NCBI GenBank assembly: GCA_022508865.1
Contig: JAFLUK010000012.1
Coordinates: 1 to 18,727, forward strand
From: Oscillospiraceae bacterium
GTDB lineage: Bacteria; Bacillota; Clostridia; Oscillospirales; Acutalibacteraceae
DNA: 18,727 nucleotides
Direction: 5' to 3'
Under the pieces are notes generated by a model, which made no database searches, was not told where the DNA came from, and saw nothing but the letters and a program-made list of their open reading frames with translations. The position numbers and the translations under genes are program-made. This document shows positions 5,846 through 14,511 of this stretch, one piece after another (position 1 is the stretch's first letter; every line of letters begins with the position of its first letter).

Positions 5846-8218
5846 ATGTTTAAAGAGATTATCAAAAGAGACGGAAGAAAAGAAGCTTTTGACATTGAAA
5901 AAATTACAAATGCCATATTCAAGGCAGCCCAGGCTATTGGCGGTACAAATTACAAAGAAGCAGAGAATTTGGCTGTTAAGGTTTGCGAATATATAGAAAA
6001 AGTTGAAAATATTAAAACTCCTACAGTTGAGCACGTTCAGGACACGGTTGAAAAGCTGATGATAGAAAACGGTCACGCAAGAACTGCAAAGGAATTTATC
6101 CTTTACAGAGCCGAGAGAACACGTCACCGTGAAATGAACACCCAACTTATGAAGATTTATGAAGACCTTACTTTTAAATCTGCCAAGGACAATGACGTAA
6201 AGAGAGAAAACGCCAATATTGACGGCGACACCGCAATGGGCACAATGCTTAAGTACGGCAGTGAGGGCGCAAAGCAGTTCTACAAAATGTACATCCTCAA
6301 TCCAAAGCATGCAAAGGCCCACGAAAACGGTGATATTCACATTCATGACCTTGACTTCCTCACCCTTACAACAACCTGCTGTCAGATAGATTTACTGAAA
6401 TTATTTAACGGAGGCTTTTCTACAGGTCACGGCTATTTGAGAGAACCAAACGACATTGCCTCCTATTCCGCACTTGCTTGTATTGCAATTCAAAGTAACC
6501 AGAACGACCAGCACGGCGGACAATCCGTACCAAACTTTGACTATGGTATGGCTCCCGGCGTTAAGAAAACATACAAGAAATTATATCGTCAGAATTTAGC
6601 AAGAGGAATTGAACTCCTCTGTGACGTTGAGGATATTGAAGAAGCAAACAAGGCTGCAGATGACATTCTTGAAAAAGCAGAAAAAGAAAGTAACGACCGG
6701 CCATCATTACAGGCGGGTGAAAAATATGCAGAGGCAGAACTTCCTATTCTCACAGAAATGTTCGGCGAAAAAACAGCAGGCAAAATTCAGCGTTTTGCAA
6801 AGAAACACGCAGAAAAGGAAATTGACAGAGCAACCTATCAGGCTATGGAAGCACTTATCCACAACCTTAACACAATGCACTCACGTGCAGGCGCTCAAAT
6901 TCCTTTCTCTTCCCTTAACTATGGTACCGATACATCTCCTGAAGGCAGACTTGTTATCAAAAACATTCTTCTTGCAGAGGATGCAGGTCTTGGCAACAGC
7001 GAAACACCTATTTTCCCAATTCACATTTTTAAGGTTAAGGAAGGCGTAAACTACAATCCAACTGACCCTAACTACGATTTATTTAAACTTGCTATGAAGG
7101 TTTCTGCAAAGAGACTCTTCCCTAACTTCAGCTTTATTGACGCACCATACAATCTGCAATACTACAAGGAGGGCCATCCTGAAACAGAGTGTGCATATAT
7201 GGGTTGCCGTACCAGAGTTATCGGCAATGTTTATGATCCAACAAGAGAAATCACCTACGGCAGAGGTAACCTTTCATTTACATCTGTTAATCTGCCTCGT
7301 CTTGCAATTCTTGCAAACAAGAACATAGACTTTTTCTTTGAACAGCTCGACAGAGTGGTTGACCTTGTTACAGAACAGCTCCTTGAAAGATTTGAAATTC
7401 AGTGTCAAAAGAGAGTTGTCAACTATCCTTTCCTTATGGGTCAAGGCATCTGGATTGATTCAGAAAAGCTAAATCCTAACGAGGAAGTAAGAGAAGTTCT
7501 CAAGCACGGTACACTTACCTGTGGATTTATCGGTCTTGCAGAAACTCTTAAGGCTCTTACAGGCAAGCACCATGGCGAAAGCGCAGAAAGCCAGCGTCTT
7601 GGTCTTGAAATTGTTGGCTTTATGAGAAAGAAAATGAACGAAGCTGCAGAGAAATACGGTCTTAACTTCTCTGTTATTGCAACTCCTGCTGAGGGTCTCA
7701 GCGGCAGATTTGTAAGAATAGACAGGGAAAAGTTTGGTGTTATTCCTGAGGTTACAGACAGAGAGTACTATACAAATTCTTTCCATGTACCTGTTTACTA
7801 TAACATTTCAGCCTTTGAAAAAATCAAGCTGGAAGCTCCATACCACAGCCTTACAAACGGCGGTCACATCAGCTATATTGAGCTTGACGGCGACCCAACA
7901 GAAAATCTTGATGCATTTGAATCTGTAATCCGTTATATGAAGGAGCAGGGCATTGGCTACGGCTCTATCAATCACCCTGTAGACAGAGATCCTGTTTGCG
8001 GCCACACAGGTATTATCGGTGACGTTTGTCCAAAGTGCGGCAGAAAAGAAGGAGAAACAGGTGTTGGCTTTGAAAGAATAAGAAGAATTACAGGCTATCT
8101 TGTAGGTACTGTTGACCGCTTTAACAATGCAAAGCGTGCAGAGGTTGAGGACAGAGTTAAGCACAATGTTGTATCGGACTGTGACTGCTGTGCAGAAGTG
8201 ACCGATGAGGCTATATAA
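5846..8218 (+). CDS. nrdD: Anaerobic (class III) ribonucleoside-triphosphate reductase
   Basis: This oxygen-sensitive glycyl-radical enzyme reduces ribonucleotides to deoxyribonucleotides for DNA synthesis. The ATG at 5846 is chosen because AGGAG lies 8 bases before it; an in-frame GTG at 5813 lacks such a site. The protein is 790 residues. It has an N-terminal ATP-cone (about 1-95, starting FKEIIKRDGRKEAFDIEKI) for allosteric control, then the catalytic barrel with TTTCCQIDL (Cys178-179, candidate thiyl-radical region). A zinc-type motif follows with Cys718, Cys728 and Cys731. The glycyl-radical site is RITGYLVGT, with Gly750 the expected radical residue, then DRFNNAKRAEVEDRVKH. The C-terminal tail contains DCDCC. 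The stop TAA overlaps the nrdG ATG by one base, so the two are translationally coupled. NrdR-like boxes upstream point to repression when dNTPs are plentiful. Confidence 0.97.
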   Translation: MFKEIIKRDGRKEAFDIEKITNAIFKAAQAIGGTNYKEAENLAVKVCEYIEKVENIKTPTVEHVQDTVEKLMIENGHARTAKEFILYRAERTRHREMNTQLMKIYEDLTFKSAKDNDVKRENANIDGDTAMGTMLKYGSEGAKQFYKMYILNPKHAKAHENGDIHIHDLDFLTLTTTCCQIDLLKLFNGGFSTGHGYLREPNDIASYSALACIAIQSNQNDQHGGQSVPNFDYGMAPGVKKTYKKLYRQNLARGIELLCDVEDIEEANKAADDILEKAEKESNDRPSLQAGEKYAEAELPILTEMFGEKTAGKIQRFAKKHAEKEIDRATYQAMEALIHNLNTMHSRAGAQIPFSSLNYGTDTSPEGRLVIKNILLAEDAGLGNSETPIFPIHIFKVKEGVNYNPTDPNYDLFKLAMKVSAKRLFPNFSFIDAPYNLQYYKEGHPETECAYMGCRTRVIGNVYDPTREITYGRGNLSFTSVNLPRLAILANKNIDFFFEQLDRVVDLVTEQLLERFEIQCQKRVVNYPFLMGQGIWIDSEKLNPNEEVREVLKHGTLTCGFIGLAETLKALTGKHHGESAESQRLGLEIVGFMRKKMNEAAEKYGLNFSVIATPAEGLSGRFVRIDREKFGVIPEVTDREYYTNSFHVPVYYNISAFEKIKLEAPYHSLTNGGHISYIELDGDPTENLDAFESVIRYMKEQGIGYGSINHPVDRDPVCGHTGIIGDVCPKCGRKEGETGVGFERIRRITGYLVGTVDRFNNAKRAEVEDRVKHNVVSDCDCCAEVTDEAI

Positions 8219-8739
8219 TGAACGACAACGACAACACTCTTAACCTTGCGGGTATAATAAAAGAGTCCATTGTTGACGGTCCGGGAATAAGAATGACAAT
8301 CTTCACCCAGGGCTGTCCCCACCGCTGTGAGGGCTGTCATAATCCTGAAACATGGGATTTTGACAAGGGAAACAAAGGAAATATTGAAAAGATATTTGCC
8401 CTTGCAAAAAAGGACCCTCTTTTACAGGGACTTACCTTTTCAGGCGGCGAGCCGTTTTGTCAGGCAAAGCCTTTGGCTAAACTGGCAAGAATGTGCCACC
8501 GGCATGGGCTTAACATCTTTTGCTACACAGGCTACACTTTTGAAGAAATTGTTTCATCATTTGACACTCACCCCCAGTGGAAAGAACTGCTGGAGCAGGT
8601 GGATTACCTTGTGGACGGTCCCTTTATTTTGGCTGAAAGAAGTTTGATGCTCCATTTCAGAGGAAGCAAAAACCAAAGAATTTTGGACATAAAAAAAAGC
8701 CTTGCCATTGGCAAGGCCGTGGAAGCAGAAAATATATAA
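8218..8739 (+). CDS. nrdG: Anaerobic ribonucleotide reductase activating protein (radical SAM)
   Basis: This is the activase that uses S-adenosylmethionine and a 4Fe-4S cluster to generate the glycyl radical on NrdD. Its 173 residues are the usual NrdG size. The radical-SAM cluster motif is CPHRCEGC (Cys33, Cys37, Cys40), preceded by the typical 'VDGPGIRMTIFTQG' stretch. It is followed by the glycine-rich SAM motif TFSGGEPF at about residue 80. The ATG shares its A with the nrdD stop codon, and GAGG lies 7 bases upstream inside nrdD. It completes a two-gene operon, with a terminator about 60 bases after the stop. Confidence 0.97.
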   Translation: MNDNDNTLNLAGIIKESIVDGPGIRMTIFTQGCPHRCEGCHNPETWDFDKGNKGNIEKIFALAKKDPLLQGLTFSGGEPFCQAKPLAKLARMCHRHGLNIFCYTGYTFEEIVSSFDTHPQWKELLEQVDYLVDGPFILAERSLMLHFRGSKNQRILDIKKSLAIGKAVEAENI

Positions 8740-8796
8740 TTTTTCAAGAGTATATAACGGTCTCCCGTTTATATAAAAAAACAAATTCAACTATAC

Positions 8797-8828
8797 AAAG
8801 GGCACGGAAATAACCGTGCCTTTTGTAT
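8797..8828 (+). terminator. Terminator of nrdDG
   Basis: A stem of GGCACGG (8801-8807) and CCGTGCC (8814-8820) is extended by AAAG/TTTT pairs (8797-8800 with 8821-8824). The loop is AAATAA and a T-rich tail follows. Confidence 0.85.
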
Positions 8829-8850
8829 TTTCTATTTTTTTAATAGTAAA

Positions 8851-8880
8851 CCCCACAGACTTTTAAATTAATCTGTGGGG
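8851..8880 (-). terminator. Terminator of htpG, probably bidirectional
   Basis: A 9-bp stem CCCCACAGA (8851-8859) / TCTGTGGGG (8872-8880) lies about 35 bases beyond the htpG stop codon. A T-rich tract also follows on the plus strand (8881-8895), so it may back up the nrdDG terminator. Confidence 0.75.
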
Positions 8881-8913
8881 TAATTATTTTTTTATTCTTT
8901 TCAGGACAACTTA

Positions 8914-10809
8914 TTAGTCCATAAGGGAAAGTACATTTTGGCTGTACTCTGCTGTGTTATCAAGGTCAACACCTGCAAGGAGCTGTGCCTGACACAGGAG
9001 CAGATTACAATATTTCTTTGCCCTTTCCATATCTGTGTCAATGTAACTCATCATAGCCTGAACAACCTGATGTGTAGGGTTGATTTCCAGAACTCTCTGT
9101 GCCTTCATTGCACCGTCAGGGTTCATCTGCTGGAAGTATCTTTCCATTTCAAAACTCATACCGCCCTTTGCAGTGAGAACAACAGGGTAGCTCTTTAGCT
9201 TTTTACTTACAACAACATCTGCAACCTTGTCGCCCAGTGTATCTTTCATAAAGTTGATGATACCCTCACTGTTGTCCTTTTCTTCCTTTGTTTCTTCCTT
9301 GCTGTCTTCCGGCAGACCCAAATCATCGTTGAGAACAGAGCGAAGCTCCTTTTTGTCGTACTGCATAAGTGCCTGCATACAGAACTCGTCAACCTCATCT
9401 GTAAGGTAAAGAATATCAAAGTCATTATCCTTGAGGAGCTCCAGCACAGGAAGTCTGTCGATTGTTTCCACACTTTCTCCTGTTGCATAGTAGATGTACT
9501 TCTGATTTTCTTTCATCTTTTCAACATACTCTTTGAGAGTAATGTTTTTCTTTTCCTTTGATGAATAGAACAGCAGTAAATCCTGAAGCTCATCCTTGTG
9601 TGTGCCGTAGTCTGCCACACAGCCGTACTTTATTTGAATGCCAAATGCAGACCAGAACTTTTCGTAATCTTCAGGGCTTTTCTTCAGCATAGAGGTAAGC
9701 TCGTTCTTTATCTTCTTTTCAAGAGTTTTTTCCATTTGCTTAAGAACTCTGTCCTGCTGGAGCATTTCTCTTGAAATATTCAGACTAACATCAGGGGAAT
9801 CAACAACACCCTTTACAAAGCGGAAGTGTTCGGGGAGCAAATCCTCACAGTTATCCATAATAAGCACGCCTGAAGAATAGAGCTGTAAGCCCTTTTTGTA
9901 TTCCTTTGTAAAGTAATTGTATGGAGTTTTAGACGGAATAAACAGCATAGCCTTGTAGGTTACAACACCCTCAACAGAAGTTGTAATCACTTTTAAAGGC
10001 TGATTATAATCCATAAATTTTTCCATATAAAACTGATTATATTCCTCATCGGTTACATCTTTCTTTGGCTTTTGCCACAGAGGCACCATAGAGTTGAGAG
10101 TTTCTTTCTCAAAATAATCCTCATATTCAGGCTTGTCGCTGTCCTTTGTTTCTTCCTTCATACGAGATTTTTTCATTTCCATTTCTATTGGATAACGGAT
10201 ATAGTCACTGTACTTCTTGATTAACGCAGAAAGTCTGTACTGCTCCAAATACTCATCGTAGGACTCCTCATCTGTGTTGTCCTTCATAATCATAATAATG
10301 TCTGTACCAACGGTATCTTTGTCACATTCTGTAATTGTGTATCCGTCAGCGCCAGTGGAATTCCACTTGTATGCAGTGTCGCAACCGTATTTCTTTGTAA
10401 TAACGGTAATATCCTTTGCTACCATAAATGCAGAGTAAAAGCCAACACCAAACTGACCTATAATATCTATATCCTCTTTACTGTCCTTTTCCATTTCCTG
10501 CTTAAATTTATATGAGCCGGAAGAGGCAATCACACCAAGGTTATTTTCCAAATCTTCCTTATCCATACCAATACCGTTGTCGGACACTGTAAGAGTACGT
10601 GTGTCCTCATTTGCAGAAATTTCAATTTTAAAATCATTTCTGCTCATTCCCACTTTTTCATCAGTAAGACTTTTGAAACACAGCTTGTCAATAGCATCAC
10701 TGGCATTTGAAATTATCTCTCTTAAAAAAATATCTTTGTTTGTGTAAATTGAGTTAATCATCAAGTCAAGGAGTCGCTTTGATTCTGACTTAAATTGTTT
10801 TTTAGCCAT
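8914..10809 (-). CDS. htpG: Molecular chaperone HtpG (bacterial Hsp90)
   Basis: This ATP-dependent homodimeric cytosolic chaperone has 631 residues from the chosen start. It carries the GHKL ATPase motifs ISNASDA (Asn35), DNGIGMD (77-83), LGVIASSGS (91-99) and GQFGVGFYSAF (118-128). The middle domain holds LNISREMLQQDR, the region of the catalytic arginine. The C-terminal dimerisation domain is intact. An upstream in-frame ATG at 10818 would add three residues, but AAAGGA is adjacent to it and lies about 10 bases before the ATG at 10809, so MAKKQF is the better start. A dedicated promoter and a perfect CIRCE operator precede it, so control by HrcA is expected. It follows a HAD gene on the same strand with no terminator between them, so some read-through is possible. 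Confidence 0.96.
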   Translation of the reverse strand: MAKKQFKSESKRLLDLMINSIYTNKDIFLREIISNASDAIDKLCFKSLTDEKVGMSRNDFKIEISANEDTRTLTVSDNGIGMDKEDLENNLGVIASSGSYKFKQEMEKDSKEDIDIIGQFGVGFYSAFMVAKDITVITKKYGCDTAYKWNSTGADGYTITECDKDTVGTDIIMIMKDNTDEESYDEYLEQYRLSALIKKYSDYIRYPIEMEMKKSRMKEETKDSDKPEYEDYFEKETLNSMVPLWQKPKKDVTDEEYNQFYMEKFMDYNQPLKVITTSVEGVVTYKAMLFIPSKTPYNYFTKEYKKGLQLYSSGVLIMDNCEDLLPEHFRFVKGVVDSPDVSLNISREMLQQDRVLKQMEKTLEKKIKNELTSMLKKSPEDYEKFWSAFGIQIKYGCVADYGTHKDELQDLLLFYSSKEKKNITLKEYVEKMKENQKYIYYATGESVETIDRLPVLELLKDNDFDILYLTDEVDEFCMQALMQYDKKELRSVLNDDLGLPEDSKEETKEEKDNSEGIINFMKDTLGDKVADVVVSKKLKSYPVVLTAKGGMSFEMERYFQQMNPDGAMKAQRVLEINPTHQVVQAMMSYIDTDMERAKKYCNLLLCQAQLLAGVDLDNTAEYSQNVLSLMD

Positions 10810-10836
10810 CCTTATCATTTCCTTTTGTTGTAAATT

Positions 10837-10863
10837 TTAGCACTCTGTGTATAAGAGTGCTAA
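10837..10863. promoter_or_regulatory. CIRCE operator (HrcA binding site) of htpG
   Basis: A perfect TTAGCACTC (10837-10845), N9, GAGTGCTAA (10855-10863) matches the CIRCE consensus with no mismatch. It lies just downstream of the htpG -10 element and 27 bases before the start codon, the usual place in HrcA-controlled chaperone genes. Confidence 0.97.
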
Positions 10864-10874
10864 CGCTATAAAAT

Positions 10875-10903
10875 AATATACAACTATAGTTAAATAAAGT
10901 CAA
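10875..10903 (-). promoter_or_regulatory. Sigma-A promoter of htpG
   Basis: On the minus strand, TTGACT (10903-10898), 17 bases, TATATT (10880-10875). The -35 hexamer overlaps the TGA stop codon of the HAD gene (10902-10900). Transcription would begin at about the edge of the CIRCE element. Confidence 0.8.
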
Positions 10904-11565
10904 GTATTATAGGAAAAAATTTTCTCAATATCTGTTAAATCTCTGCAAAGAGCAAAGAGTTTTTGTTCTAAATTTTTAGGACAAGGGGTTAAGTCGGGAA
11001 CAAATACAGTTTTGCAATTTGCCCTTATTGCCGACACGGCTCCGTTCGGGGAGTCCTCCACCGCAATACATTCCTGTGGTGTTAAACCAAGACTTTTTGC
11101 AGCCAGCAAATATATATCAGGGTCGGGCTTTGAGTTTTTCACCATAGTTCCGCAAACAACAGCATCAAAGTAGGTAAACAATCCTGCAAGTGTCAAATGT
11201 TCCTTTGCTCTTTCAAAGGGTGACGAGGTGGCAAGGGCAATTTTTATTCCTCTATTTTTCAGAAAGGGAAGAATAGTATCTGCCCCTGTTTTTATTTCAA
11301 CCCCGTTATTTTTTATATAATTATCCATAAGTTCAATTCTTTTGTTTTTTACAGCTTGGTAATCAAGTGAGTTACCGAAAAAGGATTTTAACTTTTCCTC
11401 TGCTTTTTTACCTGTAAGGGAACGTATTTCAAGAATGTGATTTTCCTTTGCGTTATAGCCGTAGCTATGCAGTGCTTCAAGCCAAAAACGCTGGTACAGA
11501 ATTTCAGAATTCAACAAAACACCGTCCATATCAAAGATTGCACCCTTAATTAAATTGTTATTCAT
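10900..11565 (-). CDS. HAD-superfamily hydrolase (beta-phosphoglucomutase/phosphatase-like)
   Basis: The 221-residue protein has the HAD motifs in order. Motif I is FDMDGVLLNSE (nucleophile Asp12, acid/base Asp14), with a helical alpha cap at about 20-90. Motif II is LATSS (Thr113/Ser114), the motif III lysine is in NSKPDPD (Lys146), and motif IV is VEDSPNG (Glu170, Asp171). The cap position and the DMDGVL motif place it in subfamily IA with phosphatases and phosphomutases; the substrate cannot be read from sequence. The ATG follows GAGAGGG at 5 bases. It overlaps the end of the upstream EamA gene by 8 bases, indicating coupled translation in one operon. All catalytic residues are present. 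A house-cleaning or sugar-phosphate phosphatase role is the most that can be inferred. Confidence 0.9.
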   Translation of the reverse strand: MNNNLIKGAIFDMDGVLLNSEILYQRFWLEALHSYGYNAKENHILEIRSLTGKKAEEKLKSFFGNSLDYQAVKNKRIELMDNYIKNNGVEIKTGADTILPFLKNRGIKIALATSSPFERAKEHLTLAGLFTYFDAVVCGTMVKNSKPDPDIYLLAAKSLGLTPQECIAVEDSPNGAVSAIRANCKTVFVPDLTPCPKNLEQKLFALCRDLTDIEKIFSYNT

Positions 11566-12529
11566 TATTGCCCTCTCTTTGTTTGCCCTTTTTTGTCTGC
11601 ATATTCACAAATAAAATTCCTGCCGAAATAAGGGTGACAGACAAAAGGTTAGTTGTTGTGAAAATTGCTTCACCCAGCAAAACTCCGCTCCACACCGTGC
11701 CAAACACGGGTATAAGCAGGTTAAAAATCAATATTCGTGAAACAGGGTTATGCTTTAGCAAAGCTGTCCATATTGTAAAAGAAACTGCGGAAACCACCCC
11801 AAGATATATGAGAAAAAGATATAGAGTAAAGCTTGTAAAATCAAGGCGACCGCCAAATGCCAGTCCCACAAGAATTAATCCCAAACCACCAAACAAAAGA
11901 TGATATGCCGATATTGCTGTAGCATTTCTGCCGGTAGTAATCTTTTTACAGTATATACTGCCGGCTGTTGCGGCAACGGTACTGAGGATAACCATACCCT
12001 CACCCATAAAAGAAAAGCTTCCCTCTGCAATGCCCCCAAGGTTAATTATAATCACCCCTGCAAACCCAAGAATACAGCCCGATATTTTTTTGAAATTCAA
12101 TCTATCCTTTTTAAAGAATAGGGGCGCAGTAAGCACCACAAGAAAGGAACCAAGTGCTGTTATAACAGAGGTTTTTGTGCCTGTTGTGTTGGAAAGTCCT
12201 ATGTAGGAGCACAAATATTGCAGAAAAATCTGCAAAAAACCAAGCATACCCATAGGGAGCAAATCTCTTTTCTTGGGAAAAATAAAACCTTTTTCAATAA
12301 AAACACCGGCAATCAGCACCAATACGCCTGCAATAAAAAATCTGTTTCCTGCAAAGAGGATTTTACTTCCGTAGTCAGCCTTTGCTATGGAGAAAATGAT
12401 GTAGCACTTCTTTATCACAGGAAATGCAGTGCCCCACAGAGCAACACAAAGAAGTGCCGACAATATTGATATTACTTTGTTTTTAAAAAATTTTTCTGTG
12501 TCCATATCTTTGAGTATCTTCGCCCGCAT
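11558..12529 (-). CDS. EamA/DMT-family transporter
   Basis: The 323-residue integral membrane protein has two EamA repeats and about ten hydrophobic segments (first at about 19-38, then 57-78, 92-113, 117-138, 149-166, 176-194, 205-225, 234-254, 265-285, 294-310). It shows family-typical features such as 'ALWGTAFPVIK' near the start and 'ALGSFLVVLTAPLFF' in repeat one. The drug/metabolite transporter superfamily exports amino acids, metabolites or drugs; no substrate can be assigned. The ATG at 12529 lies 13 bases after the ydbT-like stop but lacks a clear Shine-Dalgarno sequence. A second in-frame ATG at 12505 is an alternative, so translation probably depends on coupling. Its 3' end overlaps the HAD gene by 8 bases. 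Confidence 0.88.
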   Translation of the reverse strand: MRAKILKDMDTEKFFKNKVISILSALLCVALWGTAFPVIKKCYIIFSIAKADYGSKILFAGNRFFIAGVLVLIAGVFIEKGFIFPKKRDLLPMGMLGFLQIFLQYLCSYIGLSNTTGTKTSVITALGSFLVVLTAPLFFKKDRLNFKKISGCILGFAGVIIINLGGIAEGSFSFMGEGMVILSTVAATAGSIYCKKITTGRNATAISAYHLLFGGLGLILVGLAFGGRLDFTSFTLYLFLIYLGVVSAVSFTIWTALLKHNPVSRILIFNLLIPVFGTVWSGVLLGEAIFTTTNLLSVTLISAGILFVNMQTKKGKQREGNNE

Positions 12530-12542
12530 CTGCGTGCTTGTA

Positions 12543-14000
12543 TTAGGAGCGATATTTCATCCTGGTTTCTATAATGTCAACCGCTTCCATAACCTTGTTA
12601 TATTTTAAATACTTAATTTTGTAATGCTTTGTTTTGTTTGAATATATATAAATTTTTATATGTGCCGTTTTATACAGCCTTTGCCATGGGCTTTGATACA
12701 CCTTTACATACTGTATTCTGTCATAGGGGATATATGTTCTTGTGATATTCAGCTTGTCGAAATAGTCAATCCGCACCGCTCTGTCACAGATAGTTATGGA
12801 GCTTTTACTGTAACTATACATTCTGAAAAACAACCAATATATAAAAATCAGCAAGGTAACAATCAGAGGTATCCTTACAATTTCTCCAAAGTATCCAAAA
12901 TATTCTAAAACCGCCATAGTTCCTATGGTTCCCAATATGGAATAAAAAGGAAACCAAAGATAAGCCATAAACTCCGTTTTCTTTGGCTTGATTTTATAAT
13001 TTTCCTTTTTAGGCAGGGTTGTAATTTCGCCTAGGATTTGGTTAATCTTTTCTTCTCTGTCAGCAGGGATAAGAAGGCTTTTGTCACCTTTTTGCACACC
13101 TCCGCCTATTGTTTGTATAAACACACTTTTTAGATTAAGCACCAGCATAAGTATGCTCTGTCTGATTTGTATTGCATTGATTTTTTCTTTGGTGGTGATA
13201 AACTCGCTTCTGTTGAGAAATCCTCTTTTTATATTGATAACACTTCCGCTGATTTCTGCTTTGAAAAAAGAATATCTGATTAGCTGGGCAAAATATGCAA
13301 TACCCCAACAAACTATCAGTATTGCCGCAAGACCTGAAAAAGCAGGAGGTACACCTATTTTTACAATATAGTTTACTAAATCCATACTTTTCAGAAAGTA
13401 CTCCCTGAGATAAACACTGAGAATATTAGATGTATTATAGAGCAGCGGCGCAAGAATAAGCAGTCCTGTAAGGGCGTTGCTCCATGTTGCCGCCATAAGA
13501 ATAATTTTTAAAAATCCGCCGTGATATTTAATTTCGTTTTCATTCTTTTCAAATATACTTTCGGTAAGGGCAACTGCATTTCTCTTTCTCAAGAATATTG
13601 CATAGTCACCATTGGCTGTGTAGTTCCCCGGTGTGTTAATAATATATCTCCTTGCGCCGCCCATCAGACGAGGTACAAAATTCTTTTGAATATATACGGA
13701 CTGTATGCAATCATAGGGAATGTCGGCACGCTTTTTGAAGAACACACCTTTTTTTGCGTATACGCTGTTTTCCTTTTCCATATATAAAATACTTTTGTAT
13801 TCCATTGTAATGGCGGTAAACAGCATAATAACACAAATAATAGAAAGACCGTAGTTTGTTATAATTGCTGCTATGGAAGTAGGATTGAACAACAAGTTTT
13901 GCAGTAAAGGCAACACAAGAAGAGGGATAAAGTGAGAGCTGTAATTAAGCCATGTATAGAAATGGGCTTTTTTGTAAAGATTGCGTCTTTGCTTTTTCAT
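12543..14000 (-). CDS. Large bacterial PH-domain (bPH2) membrane protein, YdbT-like
   Basis: The 485-residue protein has three repeats of one pattern: two hydrophobic helices followed by a bPH2 (DUF304) domain. The helices are at about 20-37 and 43-66, 163-187 and 221-241, and 345-371 and 375-393. The bPH2 domains are at about 70-145 ('ADIPYDCIQSVYIQKNFVPRL'), 248-312 ('ITTKEKINAIQIRQS') and 397-480 ('TYIPYDRIQYVKVYQSPWQRL'). This architecture matches B. subtilis YdbT. In Bacillus, YdbS and YdbT are encoded together, belong to the SigW envelope-stress regulon and protect against certain antimicrobial peptides. That role is an inference here. AGGAGG lies close upstream of the ATG, and the gene follows its smaller partner by 50 bases. 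Confidence 0.85.
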   Translation of the reverse strand: MKKQRRNLYKKAHFYTWLNYSSHFIPLLVLPLLQNLLFNPTSIAAIITNYGLSIICVIMLFTAITMEYKSILYMEKENSVYAKKGVFFKKRADIPYDCIQSVYIQKNFVPRLMGGARRYIINTPGNYTANGDYAIFLRKRNAVALTESIFEKNENEIKYHGGFLKIILMAATWSNALTGLLILAPLLYNTSNILSVYLREYFLKSMDLVNYIVKIGVPPAFSGLAAILIVCWGIAYFAQLIRYSFFKAEISGSVINIKRGFLNRSEFITTKEKINAIQIRQSILMLVLNLKSVFIQTIGGGVQKGDKSLLIPADREEKINQILGEITTLPKKENYKIKPKKTEFMAYLWFPFYSILGTIGTMAVLEYFGYFGEIVRIPLIVTLLIFIYWLFFRMYSYSKSSITICDRAVRIDYFDKLNITRTYIPYDRIQYVKVYQSPWQRLYKTAHIKIYIYSNKTKHYKIKYLKYNKVMEAVDIIETRMKYRS

Positions 14001-14050
14001 TCTTATCCCCTCCTTTTCTTGAATTTTTCCTTAACCGACAAATACAGAAT

Positions 14051-14470
14051 TTATTCCTTATAAGCCCTAAATTGATATCCCATATCAGAGTCAATTTGGC
14101 TTACATACACTGTGGCGCCTGCGGTATGAAAGGCAACAGTATACACCTTAAACAGCCTTTGCACAGGTGTTTGCAATAACTCAACATACTGTATTTTTTT
14201 TGCAAGTATATTCATTCTTTTTCTCATTAATACACCCTTGGTAATGGTAAGACCGTCTTTTCTTACCTCAAGGCTGTTTACATAGTATACATAGGGAACG
14301 GCAACTAATACCGTAAAGAGAAAAGTCACTACATTTACTCCCATAACCATCATAGCTATAAAGGGAAAGAATATATATATACCGCCACAGACAAGAGATG
14401 TTAAAACAAAGGCAATAGTCGCCCTTGTTCTCCAAACCTTTTTAGCATTTTTTGATAATTTCTGTACCAT
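14051..14470 (-). CDS. Small bacterial PH-domain (bPH2) membrane protein, YdbS-like
   Basis: From the chosen ATG the protein has 139 residues: two hydrophobic segments (about 17-38 and 40-63) followed by one bPH2/DUF304 domain ('NSLEVRKDGLTITKGVLMRKR', then 'IQYVELLQTPVQRLFKVYTV', about 65-125). This fits the YdbS half of the YdbS/YdbT pair. An in-frame ATG at 14509 would give 152 residues, but it begins only 2 bases after the -10 box (14517-14512), upstream of the expected transcript start. GGGAGA at 14486-14481 supports the ATG at 14470; 14488 is a third possibility. It is the first gene of the ydbS-ydbT-eamA-HAD transcription unit. The exact molecular role is unknown; envelope-stress protection is inferred from the Bacillus homologues. 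Confidence 0.85.
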   Translation of the reverse strand: MVQKLSKNAKKVWRTRATIAFVLTSLVCGGIYIFFPFIAMMVMGVNVVTFLFTVLVAVPYVYYVNSLEVRKDGLTITKGVLMRKRMNILAKKIQYVELLQTPVQRLFKVYTVAFHTAGATVYVSQIDSDMGYQFRAYKE

Positions 14471-14511
14471 ATGATTATTATCTCCCATTGGTATAAGTTG
14501 AGTACACATCT

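Noticed and set aside
5744..6346. A 200-codon minus-strand frame opposite the start of nrdD
   Set aside because: It is rich in Cys, Phe, Val and Leu, which is what the antisense of this coding sequence would give. It also covers the nrdD promoter, and no family is recognisable.
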